DNA of 14,698 nucleotides from a bacterium (lineage in GTDB: Bacteria; Patescibacteriota; Minisyncoccia; UBA9983), in the NCBI GenBank assembly GCA_023244795.1, contig JAHFLR010000012.1:1-14698 (forward strand), in the 5' to 3' direction. The notes beneath the pieces were generated by a model. That model had not been told where the DNA came from and made no database searches. It worked only from the letters and a program-made list of their open reading frames with translations. Of the stretch, positions 7,127 through 12,424 are shown piece after piece (within the stretch, counting starts at the first letter, position 1; every line of letters starts with the position of its first letter). The translations under genes were made by a program, and so were the position numbers.

Positions 7127-7141
7127 GTGAGCCTGTCGAAC
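7127..7141. repeat. Single copy of a REP-like motif in the S8-L6 spacer
   Basis: GTGAGCCTGTCGAAC fills half of the 33-bp spacer and touches the S8 stop codon. It resembles the CTGAGC-x-TGTCGAA core of widespread REP-type intergenic repeats in bacteria. That resemblance is recalled from general knowledge, not searched. Only one arm is present, so this may be a remnant or a chance match. Confidence 0.3.
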
Positions 7142-7530
7142 TACCAAATCTTACAAATTACTTCTCCACCGACGTTTTCTTTTCTGGCGAGCTTATCTGT
7201 TAGTATGCCCTTAGGAGTAGAAATGATCATTAATCCGCGGCCCTGAGCCACCGAAGTAATTTTTTTAGCTGGCAAGTAAACTCTTCTGGATAGCTTGGAA
7301 ACTCGCTCAATGCCTTTTATTTTGGGCTGGCCATTCTCTTTATACTCCAAAAAGACCTCTATTAATTTTTTGCCCTTCTTCCCTCTTTTCTGAACGTCTT
7401 TAACAAATTTTTCGTCAGTTAAAATCTTTAAAATCTCCATCTTCAATTTTGAGTAAGGAAAGGTCACTGATTCTTTTTGAACCGCCTGCCCGTTCTTTAT
7501 CGAAATTAACATGTTGCTTATTGTATCCAT
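7141..7530 (-). CDS. rpsH: 30S ribosomal protein S8 (uS8)
   Basis: The 129-residue product binds the central domain of 16S rRNA early in 30S assembly. The N-terminal MDTISNMLISIKNGQAVQKESVTFPYSKLK and the C-terminal signature YLPAKKITSVAQGRGLMIISTPKG, ending in GGEVICKIW, are characteristic. In E. coli S8 is also the translational repressor of the spc operon through an rRNA-like mRNA site near L5; no such structure could be confirmed here. It begins 1 bp after the S14 stop. Confidence 0.97.
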   Translation of the reverse strand: MDTISNMLISIKNGQAVQKESVTFPYSKLKMEILKILTDEKFVKDVQKRGKKGKKLIEVFLEYKENGQPKIKGIERVSKLSRRVYLPAKKITSVAQGRGLMIISTPKGILTDKLARKENVGGEVICKIW

Positions 7531-7531
7531 T

Positions 7532-7717
7532 TTACCAGCTTGATTTTTTAATGCCCGGGATCATCCCCTCATTGGCCAACTCTCTAAAACAAATTCTGCA
7601 CAATCCAAAATCTCTGATGTACCCTCTTTTTCGTCCACACCTAAAACACCTTCTTACAACTCTGCTTTTATATTTTGGTGTCTTTTGACTCCTTGCTATA
7701 ACTGATTTCTTTGCCAT
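7532..7717 (-). CDS. rpsN: 30S ribosomal protein S14, zinc-binding type (uS14)
   Basis: The 61-residue product is the short, zinc-ribbon (C+) form of S14. Cys24, Cys27, Cys40 and Cys43 form the CxxC-x12-CxxC site in [20 protein letters not shown]. The C-terminus [17 protein letters not shown] is the conserved 16S rRNA contact. It lies between L5 and S8 as expected. The 45-bp gap upstream is the longest inside the ribosomal cluster and contains a small A+T-rich inverted repeat. No Shine-Dalgarno is visible. Confidence 0.97.
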   Translation of the reverse strand: MAKKSVIARSQKTPKYKSRVVRRCFRCGRKRGYIRDFGLCRICFRELANEGMIPGIKKSSW

Positions 7718-7736
7718 TGTGGTTGCTTTTAATTCA

Positions 7737-7752
7737 TAGCTTATTTAAGCTA
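7737..7752. other. Small inverted repeat in the L5-S14 spacer
   Basis: TAGCTTA-TT-TAAGCTA is a perfect 7-bp inverted repeat with a 2-base centre, in the 45-bp spacer between rplE and rpsN. It has only two G-C pairs per arm and no T-run after it, so it is unlikely to terminate transcription. It could be an mRNA processing or stability element. S8 regulation of spc acts near this junction in E. coli, but this hairpin does not look like the S8 binding site. Confidence 0.25.
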
Positions 7753-7762
7753 AAAATTCAAA

Positions 7763-8302
7763 TTATTTCTTTTTAAATGGTACGCCCAGTGAAGTAAAAA
7801 ATTCTAGCGCCTCTTCTTTATTTTTGGCTGTTGTGGCGATTGTGATAGACAAACCAAAAGCGCTTCTTACGTCTTCGTCGCTAACTTCAGGGAAAACCAT
7901 GTGCTCTTTAAGGCCGATGGTAATATTACCCATGGAATCTATAATCTTTGGGTCCAACCCTCTAAAATCTCTTACTCTCGCCAGGGTAACATTCAAAAAC
8001 TTGTACAAAAAGTCGTACATTCTGGCGCCTCTTAAGGTAACGGAGTATCCTACCGGCATCCCCTCCCTTACTTTAAAGGTGGCGATTGATCTTTTGGCCA
8101 AATTTTTAACCAATTTTTGACCGGCAATCTGAGTTAGGGATTTTGCAACAGCCTCTTTCCTCACGTCGTCTTTCTCCGCTCCCGTGCCAGTGCTTAAAAC
8201 AACCTTAACAAGCTTCGGCACAGACATTACGTTTTTGTAGCCGAACTTTTTCTTCATCGCCGGAACAACTTCCTTATTGTATTTTTCTTTTAATGGGTTC
8301 AT
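7763..8302 (-). CDS. rplE: 50S ribosomal protein L5 (uL5)
   Basis: From the ATG at 8302 the product is 179 residues, the standard bacterial L5 length. It begins MNPLKEKYNKEVVPAMKKKF, as in other L5 proteins. Conserved parts follow: VPKLVKVVLSTGTG, the P-site-tRNA-facing loop region, GMPVGYSVTLRGARMYDFL, RDFRGLDPK and the C-terminal GLSITIATTAKNKEEALEFF. L5 binds 5S rRNA and contacts P-site tRNA. The frame is open for 22 more codons upstream to an ATG at 8368, but that extension would lie inside the L24 gene and has no L5 counterpart. The chosen start lies 13 bp after the L24 stop. Confidence 0.95.
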   Translation of the reverse strand: MNPLKEKYNKEVVPAMKKKFGYKNVMSVPKLVKVVLSTGTGAEKDDVRKEAVAKSLTQIAGQKLVKNLAKRSIATFKVREGMPVGYSVTLRGARMYDFLYKFLNVTLARVRDFRGLDPKIIDSMGNITIGLKEHMVFPEVSDEDVRSAFGLSITIATTAKNKEEALEFFTSLGVPFKKK

Positions 8303-8315
8303 ATTCTTGGTTTTT

Positions 8316-8621
8316 TTAAAGATTGGCGCCGCACTTTTTACAGACGCGGAACTTTTTTTCTCCTTCAATTTTTTGACCGATTCTAACCGCTTTTTTGCAT
8401 GACTGGCAAATTACCTGAACGTTGGAATTTTTAATCGCTCCCGGCATTTCTATAATCTGACCCTTCTGCCCCTGCTTCTTTGGTTTGGAATGTTTTTTAT
8501 GGACATTAATGCCCTCCACTAAGATTAAATTTTTAGAGGGAAAAGAGCGGACAACCTTGCCGGATTTTCCTTTGTCTTTGCCGCTTATTATTTTTACTGT
8601 ATCGCCTTTTTTAATTTCCAT
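8316..8621 (-). CDS. rplX: 50S ribosomal protein L24 (uL24), zinc-ribbon C-terminus
   Basis: The 101-residue product starts with the KOW motif (KKGDTVKIISGKDKGKSGKV, 4-23). It continues with GINVHKKHSKP, the typical L24 rRNA-binding path near the tunnel exit. The C-terminal half has a four-cysteine zinc-ribbon-like set at Cys72, Cys75, Cys94 and Cys97 (CQSC, CKKC), which many bacterial L24 proteins share. L24 initiates 50S assembly. It follows L14 by 10 bp. The leader is A/T-only (TTTAAATTTAAAAAT) with no Shine-Dalgarno. Confidence 0.96.
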   Translation of the reverse strand: MEIKKGDTVKIISGKDKGKSGKVVRSFPSKNLILVEGINVHKKHSKPKKQGQKGQIIEMPGAIKNSNVQVICQSCKKAVRIGQKIEGEKKFRVCKKCGANL

Positions 8622-8631
8622 ATTTTTAAAT

Positions 8632-9003
8632 TTAAACTACCTCCGGTGCTAAAGAAATAATCTTTGAAAAACCTTTCTCCTGGATCTCTCTGGGGATCGG
8701 ACCAAACACCCTACCGGCTCTCATTTCTTTTTTGTCTTTATCCAAAATTACCGCCGCGTTATCATCGAATCTGATGTAAGAACCGTCTTTTCTTCTAAAT
8801 GCGTTCTTTTGTCTTACCACCAGGGCGTAAACGACTTCCTTCTTTTTTACAATCTTTCTGGGTTCGGCCGATTTTACCGAAGCAACAATAACATCTCCAA
8901 GCTGGGCGTATCTCTTGCGGCTTCCTCCCAAAACCTTAAAAACCTGGATTATTTTGGCTCCACTGTTATCGGCTAAATTCATCATTGTTCTTAACTGGAT
9001 CAT
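8632..9003 (-). CDS. rplN: 50S ribosomal protein L14 (uL14)
   Basis: The 123-residue product is the five-stranded beta-barrel L14. Signatures are MIQLRTMMNLADNSGAKIIQ, GGSRKRYAQLGDVIVASVK, KKKEVVYALVVRQKNAFRRKDGSYIRFDDNAAVI and the end FGPIPREIQEKGFSKIISLAPEVV. It sits at the 30S-50S interface, where it contacts h14 of 16S rRNA and is bound by the silencing factor RsfS. The length is nearly invariant in bacteria and is kept here. It starts 4 bp after S17, with the leader GATTTAAATTT directly before ATG. Confidence 0.97.
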   Translation of the reverse strand: MIQLRTMMNLADNSGAKIIQVFKVLGGSRKRYAQLGDVIVASVKSAEPRKIVKKKEVVYALVVRQKNAFRRKDGSYIRFDDNAAVILDKDKKEMRAGRVFGPIPREIQEKGFSKIISLAPEVV

Positions 9004-9007
9004 AAAT

Positions 9008-9238
9008 TTAAATCTTTTTTATTACTTTAAACCTTTTATCTTTTGAGATCGGCGCGCATTCCTCAATAATAACCGTATCGCCAATCTTAAATTCTTTGGC
9101 TGCGTCGTGGGCTTTGTACTTTTCGCTGGTCTTTAAGTATTTTTTATATTTCGGATGCTTAACATACCTGCTTACCAAAACAGTCACTGTTTTATCCATC
9201 TTATCCGAAACAACTTTTCCTGTTAGCTTTTTCTTCAT
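9008..9238 (-). CDS. rpsQ: 30S ribosomal protein S17 (uS17)
   Basis: The 76-residue product is the OB-fold protein S17, which binds the 5' domain of 16S r[44 protein letters not shown] and [22 protein letters not shown] are typical and complete. It follows L16 by only 14 bp. In most bacteria rpmC (L29) separates these two genes, and no L29 reading frame exists in or around this gap. The leader has no Shine-Dalgarno. Confidence 0.96.
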   Translation of the reverse strand: MKKKLTGKVVSDKMDKTVTVLVSRYVKHPKYKKYLKTSEKYKAHDAAKEFKIGDTVIIEECAPISKDKRFKVIKKI

Positions 9239-9252
9239 AATAAATCGCTCAA

Positions 9253-9669
9253 TTATCTGCTTATAACTTTCGTTTTTAATGGTAGCTTAGCGCCGGCCTT
9301 TCTTAATGCTTCTTTGGCAATATTTTCCGGTACGCCGTCTATCTCAAACAAAACTGTGCCTGCCTTGACCGGAGCAACGTACCCTACTGGATCTCCTTTT
9401 CCTCCTCCCATGCCCACCTCTGGCGGTTTTGATGTTATCGGTCTGTCTGGGAAAATTCTAATCCAAATTTTACCTGTCTTCTGCACAAATCTGGCCATCA
9501 CCTTTCTGGCTGCCTCAATCTGGTTTGATTTAATCCAAAATGGCTCCTCCGCCTTGAGTCCAAAAGATCCGAAAGCTACCGTATTGCCTCTGGTGGCAAC
9601 TTGCTTGGTCTTGGGGTTTACCCTCATCTTGTGCCATTTTCTAAATTTTACTTTCTTTGGTAATAACAT
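9253..9669 (-). CDS. rplP: 50S ribosomal protein L16 (uL16)
   Basis: The 138-residue product starts [14 protein letters not shown]. It has the L16/L10e core, with [68 protein letters not shown] and a normal C-terminus ([10 protein letters not shown]). It is a late-assembling protein near the A site and central protuberance, needed for tRNA accommodation. The GMGGGKG loop is intact. Its C-terminus shows no fused L29 sequence. It begins 7 bp after S3. Confidence 0.97.
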   Translation of the reverse strand: MLLPKKVKFRKWHKMRVNPKTKQVATRGNTVAFGSFGLKAEEPFWIKSNQIEAARKVMARFVQKTGKIWIRIFPDRPITSKPPEVGMGGGKGDPVGYVAPVKAGTVLFEIDGVPENIAKEALRKAGAKLPLKTKVISR

Positions 9670-9676
9670 AACGGTT

Positions 9677-10330
9677 TTACTTGCTTATCTTTTCTCCTCT
9701 ATAAATCCAAACTTTAATTCCAATGTCTCCGTATGGGAGACTGGCTCGCTCTCTGGCAAAATCGATATCCGCTCTGATTGTTTGAAGTGGGATTTGGCCT
9801 TTCTTTAGCCACTCCTTTCTGCCCATTTCCGCTCCGCCCAATCTGCCCGACAAGAAAACTTTGGCTCCCTTAACGTCTCTGGTGGCCATCGCTTTTTCCA
9901 AAACTTGTTTCATTACACGCTTAAAGGGCATTCTTTTTTCCAACCCCTCTGCCACCATTTGAGCAACGATTTTGGCATTGCCCTCCGGGTTGATAACTTC
10001 TTCTACCGTAAGCTTAATCTCCTTGGGAGCCTCCAACTTTATTTTCTTAAATAGCTTTACGATTTCTCTTTTTATACTATCCGAGCCCTCTCCCTTTCTG
10101 CCAATCAAAAGCCCCGGTCTTGATGTTCTTATAATAACGTGGAAAAGGGTGGGGTTTCTTTCTATCTCAATGTTCTCAACATACATGCCCTTTAGTTTCT
10201 TTACTAAAGCTTCTCTGATTAAAACGTCGCCCTTCAAAAAGTGTCGATATTCTCTCAAATTAAACCAGCGCGATTTCCAGTCACGCAAAATTCCTAATCT
10301 AAAAACGTATGGATGGACTTTTTTACTCAT
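9677..10330 (-). CDS. rpsC: 30S ribosomal protein S3 (uS3)
   Basis: The 217-residue product has the N-terminal KH domain with the GxxG loop at 77-80 (LLIGRKGEGSDSIKREI). The C-terminal S3 domain follows, with MPFKRVMKQVLEKAM, GAKVFLSGRLGGAEMGRKEW and YGDIGIKVWIYRGEKI. S3 lines the mRNA entry tunnel and takes part in mRNA unwinding. The long charged C-terminal tail of some bacterial S3 proteins is missing; the protein stops at GEKISK. The ATG lies 2 bp after the L22 stop, suggesting coupled translation. Confidence 0.97.
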   Translation of the reverse strand: MSKKVHPYVFRLGILRDWKSRWFNLREYRHFLKGDVLIREALVKKLKGMYVENIEIERNPTLFHVIIRTSRPGLLIGRKGEGSDSIKREIVKLFKKIKLEAPKEIKLTVEEVINPEGNAKIVAQMVAEGLEKRMPFKRVMKQVLEKAMATRDVKGAKVFLSGRLGGAEMGRKEWLKKGQIPLQTIRADIDFARERASLPYGDIGIKVWIYRGEKISK

Positions 10331-10332
10331 AA

Positions 10333-10674
10333 TTATTTTTCCGCCACGGTTATGGTTATGTGGCTTGTCCTCTTTTTAATCTGATGGGCGCTGCCTCGCG
10401 ATGCCGGCCTAAATCTTTTGTAAGCCGGTCCGCTATCAACCGTTATTTTTTTAATAAACAAACTTGATTCGTCTTTCACTTTTAAATTATGTTTGGCGTT
10501 ACTGACCGCGGAAGTTAACAATTTGGCCACCGCCTCTGTAGATTTTTTATCTAAAAATGCCAACTGCTCTTTTGCCTTAATCACGCTTTTGCCCCTGATT
10601 AAATCAGCAACCAAACGTACCTTACGGGGCGCGGCTCTATAAAATCTTAATTTGGCTGAAACTTCTGCTGTCAT
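10333..10674 (-). CDS. rplV: 50S ribosomal protein L22 (uL22)
   Basis: The 113-residue product has the core LRFYRAAPRKVRLVADLIRGKSV and AVSNAKHNL. The extended beta-hairpin that lines the peptide exit tunnel is present (ITVDSGPAYKRFRPASRGSAHQIKKRTSHITI), including the terminal KRTSHITI strand. Length is normal for bacteria. It follows S19 by 9 bp and precedes S3 by 2 bp. The leader AATTTTAAATT before the ATG contains no Shine-Dalgarno. Confidence 0.97.
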   Translation of the reverse strand: MTAEVSAKLRFYRAAPRKVRLVADLIRGKSVIKAKEQLAFLDKKSTEAVAKLLTSAVSNAKHNLKVKDESSLFIKKITVDSGPAYKRFRPASRGSAHQIKKRTSHITITVAEK

Positions 10675-10683
10675 AATTTAAAA

Positions 10684-11034
10684 TTATTTTTTCTTTTCGG
10701 CTGCGGCTGGCGCGGCTTTAGCAGCTTGCGCTGAAGCGATCTCGGCCTCCTTCTTCTTGGCTTCTATCTCTTTTTGCATTTTACCTCCGTGTCTTACAAA
10801 TTTGCGGGTTAAACTAAACTCACCTAATCGATGCCCGACCATTTCTTCCGTAACCATCACCTCAATAAAATCTTTTCCGTTATGGACTCCGAATTTAAAT
10901 CCGACCATCTCCGGAGCAATCTGGGAATCACGAGACCATGTCTTAATAACCGGCGCGTTCTCTGGCTTAAACTTGCTGATTTTTTGCAGCAACTTCTCGT
11001 CTACGTATGGTCCTTTTTTGACTGATCTTGTCAT
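10684..11034 (-). CDS. rpsS: 30S ribosomal protein S19 (uS19) with Ala/Lys-rich C-terminal extension
   Basis: Residues 1-86 are ordinary S19: TRSVKKGPYVDEKLLQKI, the segment TWSRDSQIAPEMVGFKFGVHNGK, and VGHRLGEFSLTRKFVRHGGK. S19 forms part of the 30S head and contacts S13 and the bridge to the 50S subunit. From about residue 87 to 116 the protein continues as a low-complexity helix-forming tail of Glu, Lys and Ala (AKKKEAEIASAQAAKAAPAA). Typical bacterial S19 is about 90 residues, so the tail is an addition of roughly 25. It lies 6 bp after rplB. Confidence 0.95.
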   Translation of the reverse strand: MTRSVKKGPYVDEKLLQKISKFKPENAPVIKTWSRDSQIAPEMVGFKFGVHNGKDFIEVMVTEEMVGHRLGEFSLTRKFVRHGGKMQKEIEAKKKEAEIASAQAAKAAPAAAEKKK

Positions 11035-11040
11035 GTTGTT

Positions 11041-11883
11041 TTACTTCTTTTTCTTTTTAACGCGCTTCTGAACAATTAACATATTGGAATATTTGTGCGG
11101 ATTTCTGGTTTTGACACCTCTTATCGGCTTGCCCCATTTGTTTTTGGGCTTGCTCATACCGGCTCCTTGTCGGCCCTCTCCTCCTCCAAGCGGATGGTCT
11201 ACCGGGTTCATTACCGAGCCCCTAACTGTCGGCCTAATGCCCAAATGCCTTGACCTGCCGGCCTTGCCCAGCTTTACTAATCTGTTTTCGTCATTGGAAA
11301 CTTGCCCGATGCTGGCCCAAGCTTTTTCTTCTACCTTTCTAACTTCTCCTGATGGCATCTTTAACAACGCAAAACCGCCGTCATGAGCGGCTATTTCGGC
11401 ATAACTGCCGGCCGATCTGATTAATTTGGCCCCACCATTTGGCTTAAGCTCTATATTATAAACAAAAGTGCCCGATGGAATTTTGTTAAGCGGCAATCGA
11501 TTACCCGGCTTAATGTCGGCTTTTTCGGAAACCAAAACCTTATCTCCCACGCTAACGCCCTTGGGAACTAATATATATCTTTTTTCTCCATCGGCATAGC
11601 CAATTAAAGAAACAAAACCGCTTCTGTTTGGGTCATACTCAATGGTCTTAACAGTAGCCGGAATATCCATTTTTTCGTATTTAAAATCTACCACTCTAAA
11701 AACTCTCTTGTTGCCCCCTCCCTTATGCCTGGTGGTGATTCGGCCAAAAGAGTTTCTTCCCACCGCTCTTTTGCCACCCTTGGTTAAACTTTTTTCCGGT
11801 TTAACTCCAGGAGTAAGAAACTCGCGGTATAAAATACCGGTCATATTTCTTCTTGATGGCGATGTGGGTTTATAAGTCTTCAT
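11041..11883 (-). CDS. rplB: 50S ribosomal protein L2 (uL2)
   Basis: The 280-residue product spans the OB-fold and SH3-like domains of L2 and the loop that reaches the peptidyl-transferase region. Signatures include GRNSFGRITTRHKGGGNKR (42-60), IEYDPNRSGFVSLIGYADGEKRYI (81-104) and RGSVMNPVDHPLGGGEGR (221-238). His230 corresponds to the conserved E. coli His229. The second histidine of the usual DHPHGGGEGR is leucine here (Leu232), and the usual His of GGGHKR is Asn58. The C-terminal RNPHKYSNMLIVQKRVKKKKK is a normal basic tail. It lies 11 bp after L23. Confidence 0.97.
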   Translation of the reverse strand: MKTYKPTSPSRRNMTGILYREFLTPGVKPEKSLTKGGKRAVGRNSFGRITTRHKGGGNKRVFRVVDFKYEKMDIPATVKTIEYDPNRSGFVSLIGYADGEKRYILVPKGVSVGDKVLVSEKADIKPGNRLPLNKIPSGTFVYNIELKPNGGAKLIRSAGSYAEIAAHDGGFALLKMPSGEVRKVEEKAWASIGQVSNDENRLVKLGKAGRSRHLGIRPTVRGSVMNPVDHPLGGGEGRQGAGMSKPKNKWGKPIRGVKTRNPHKYSNMLIVQKRVKKKKK

Positions 11884-11894
11884 AAAATTTGTTG

Positions 11895-12287
11895 CTAGCT
11901 GATAGCTATCTTATCTCCTTTCTTCAAAAAAACAACGGCTTTTTTGTATCCCGGCTTGGTACCCTTCTGCCTTCTTAAAACAACCTGCCTATCCGGTATA
12001 ACAGTAATATTAACTTTTCTTGGAATAACGCCGTAAACTTCCTTAATGGCTTGCTTAACCATAGACCTGTTTGCTCGCTTGTTGATTTCAAACACATAGC
12101 AGTTGGATTCGTTGGCGATGGTTGATTTCTCTGTTACGTGCGGTCTGATTAACACGCTGGCGGCAAACTTAGAAGCTTTTGAAATAGCTTCGTTTGCTTT
12201 TGACCCCGCCTCGCCTTTCTCCTCTTTGTCCGCCTTTCTTTTTGGCTTGGTCTCTTTTTTACCTTTGACTACATCTAGTAACGCCAT
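11895..12287 (-). CDS. rplW: 50S ribosomal protein L23 (uL23) with long N-terminal extension
   Basis: From the ATG at 12287 the product has 130 residues. The L23 domain begins near residue 44 with ASVLIRPHVTEKSTIANESN. It continues through INKRANRSMVKQAIKEVYGVIPRKVNITVIP and the tunnel-side loop to KKAVVFLKKGDKI. The Glu of VTEK matches the E. coli residue that docks trigger factor. The first 40 or so residues are a Lys/Glu/Ala-rich tail absent from standard L23. A TTG two codons upstream (12293) is also in frame, but the ATG fits better. L23 is the first gene of this ribosomal transcript; L4, which normally precedes it, is missing. Confidence 0.94.
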   Translation of the reverse strand: MALLDVVKGKKETKPKRKADKEEKGEAGSKANEAISKASKFAASVLIRPHVTEKSTIANESNCYVFEINKRANRSMVKQAIKEVYGVIPRKVNITVIPDRQVVLRRQKGTKPGYKKAVVFLKKGDKIAIS

Positions 12288-12302
12288 ATGCAAATTAAAA
12301 TA

Positions 12303-12312
12303 CCCGTTCGGG
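12303..12312 (-). promoter_or_regulatory. Palindrome in the L23 leader
   Basis: CCCGAACGGG (minus strand) is a perfect 10-base palindrome, standing out as the only G+C-rich patch in an A/T-rich leader between the predicted transcription start and the L23 ATG. It could form a very small hairpin in the first bases of the mRNA or be a protein-binding operator. The classical S10-leader target of L4 is much larger and is not seen here. Chance cannot be ruled out. Confidence 0.25.
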
Positions 12313-12323
12313 CAAGTGTAGTT

Positions 12324-12352
12324 ATGTTAGCAAAAAGAAAATGAGTCGTCAA
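12324..12352 (-). promoter_or_regulatory. Sigma70-type promoter of the L23-SecY operon
   Basis: On the minus strand a -35 box TTGACG (12352-12347) is separated by exactly 17 bases from TAACAT (12329-12324). A TGC directly before the latter forms an extended -10 element. Transcription would start near 12317, giving a leader of about 30 bases before the L23 ATG. It lies just downstream of the terminator of the preceding gene, which is where a new operon should begin. Confidence 0.7.
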
Positions 12353-12368
12353 CCCCATAAAAACAAAC

Positions 12369-12395
12369 GGCGCGGAGGGGTCTACCCTCCGCGCC
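12369..12395 (-). terminator. Strong rho-independent terminator after the unknown membrane gene
   Basis: GGCGCGGAGGG and CCCTCCGCGCC form a perfect 11-bp G+C-rich stem with a 5-base loop. On the minus strand it is followed by GTTTGTTTTTA. It begins about 30 bases after the stop codon of the membrane protein gene and about 17 bases before the -35 box of the ribosomal operon, so it insulates the two transcripts. Confidence 0.88.
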
Positions 12396-12424
12396 AATCT
12401 TATGCTTTTCTATTCCTTCGTATT

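Noticed and set aside
7110..7140. TATAAA-like box before L6 as an internal promoter
   Set aside because: No acceptable -35 hexamer exists at 16-18 bp, and the A/T run is like the leaders seen before other genes in the operon.
7737..7752. Inverted repeat as a terminator between L5 and S14
   Set aside because: The stem is only 7 bp with few G-C pairs, a 2-base loop and no T-run, and it lies within a continuous ribosomal operon. Kept only as a minor structural note.
8303..8368. Upstream in-frame ATG that would extend L5 by 22 residues
   Set aside because: The extension overlaps the 3' end of L24 and resembles no L5 N-terminus. The ATG at 8302 gives the standard 179 residues.
12288..12293. TTG start two codons before the L23 ATG
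   Set aside because: ATG is the stronger start and neither choice has a Shine-Dalgarno; the TTG adds only two residues.
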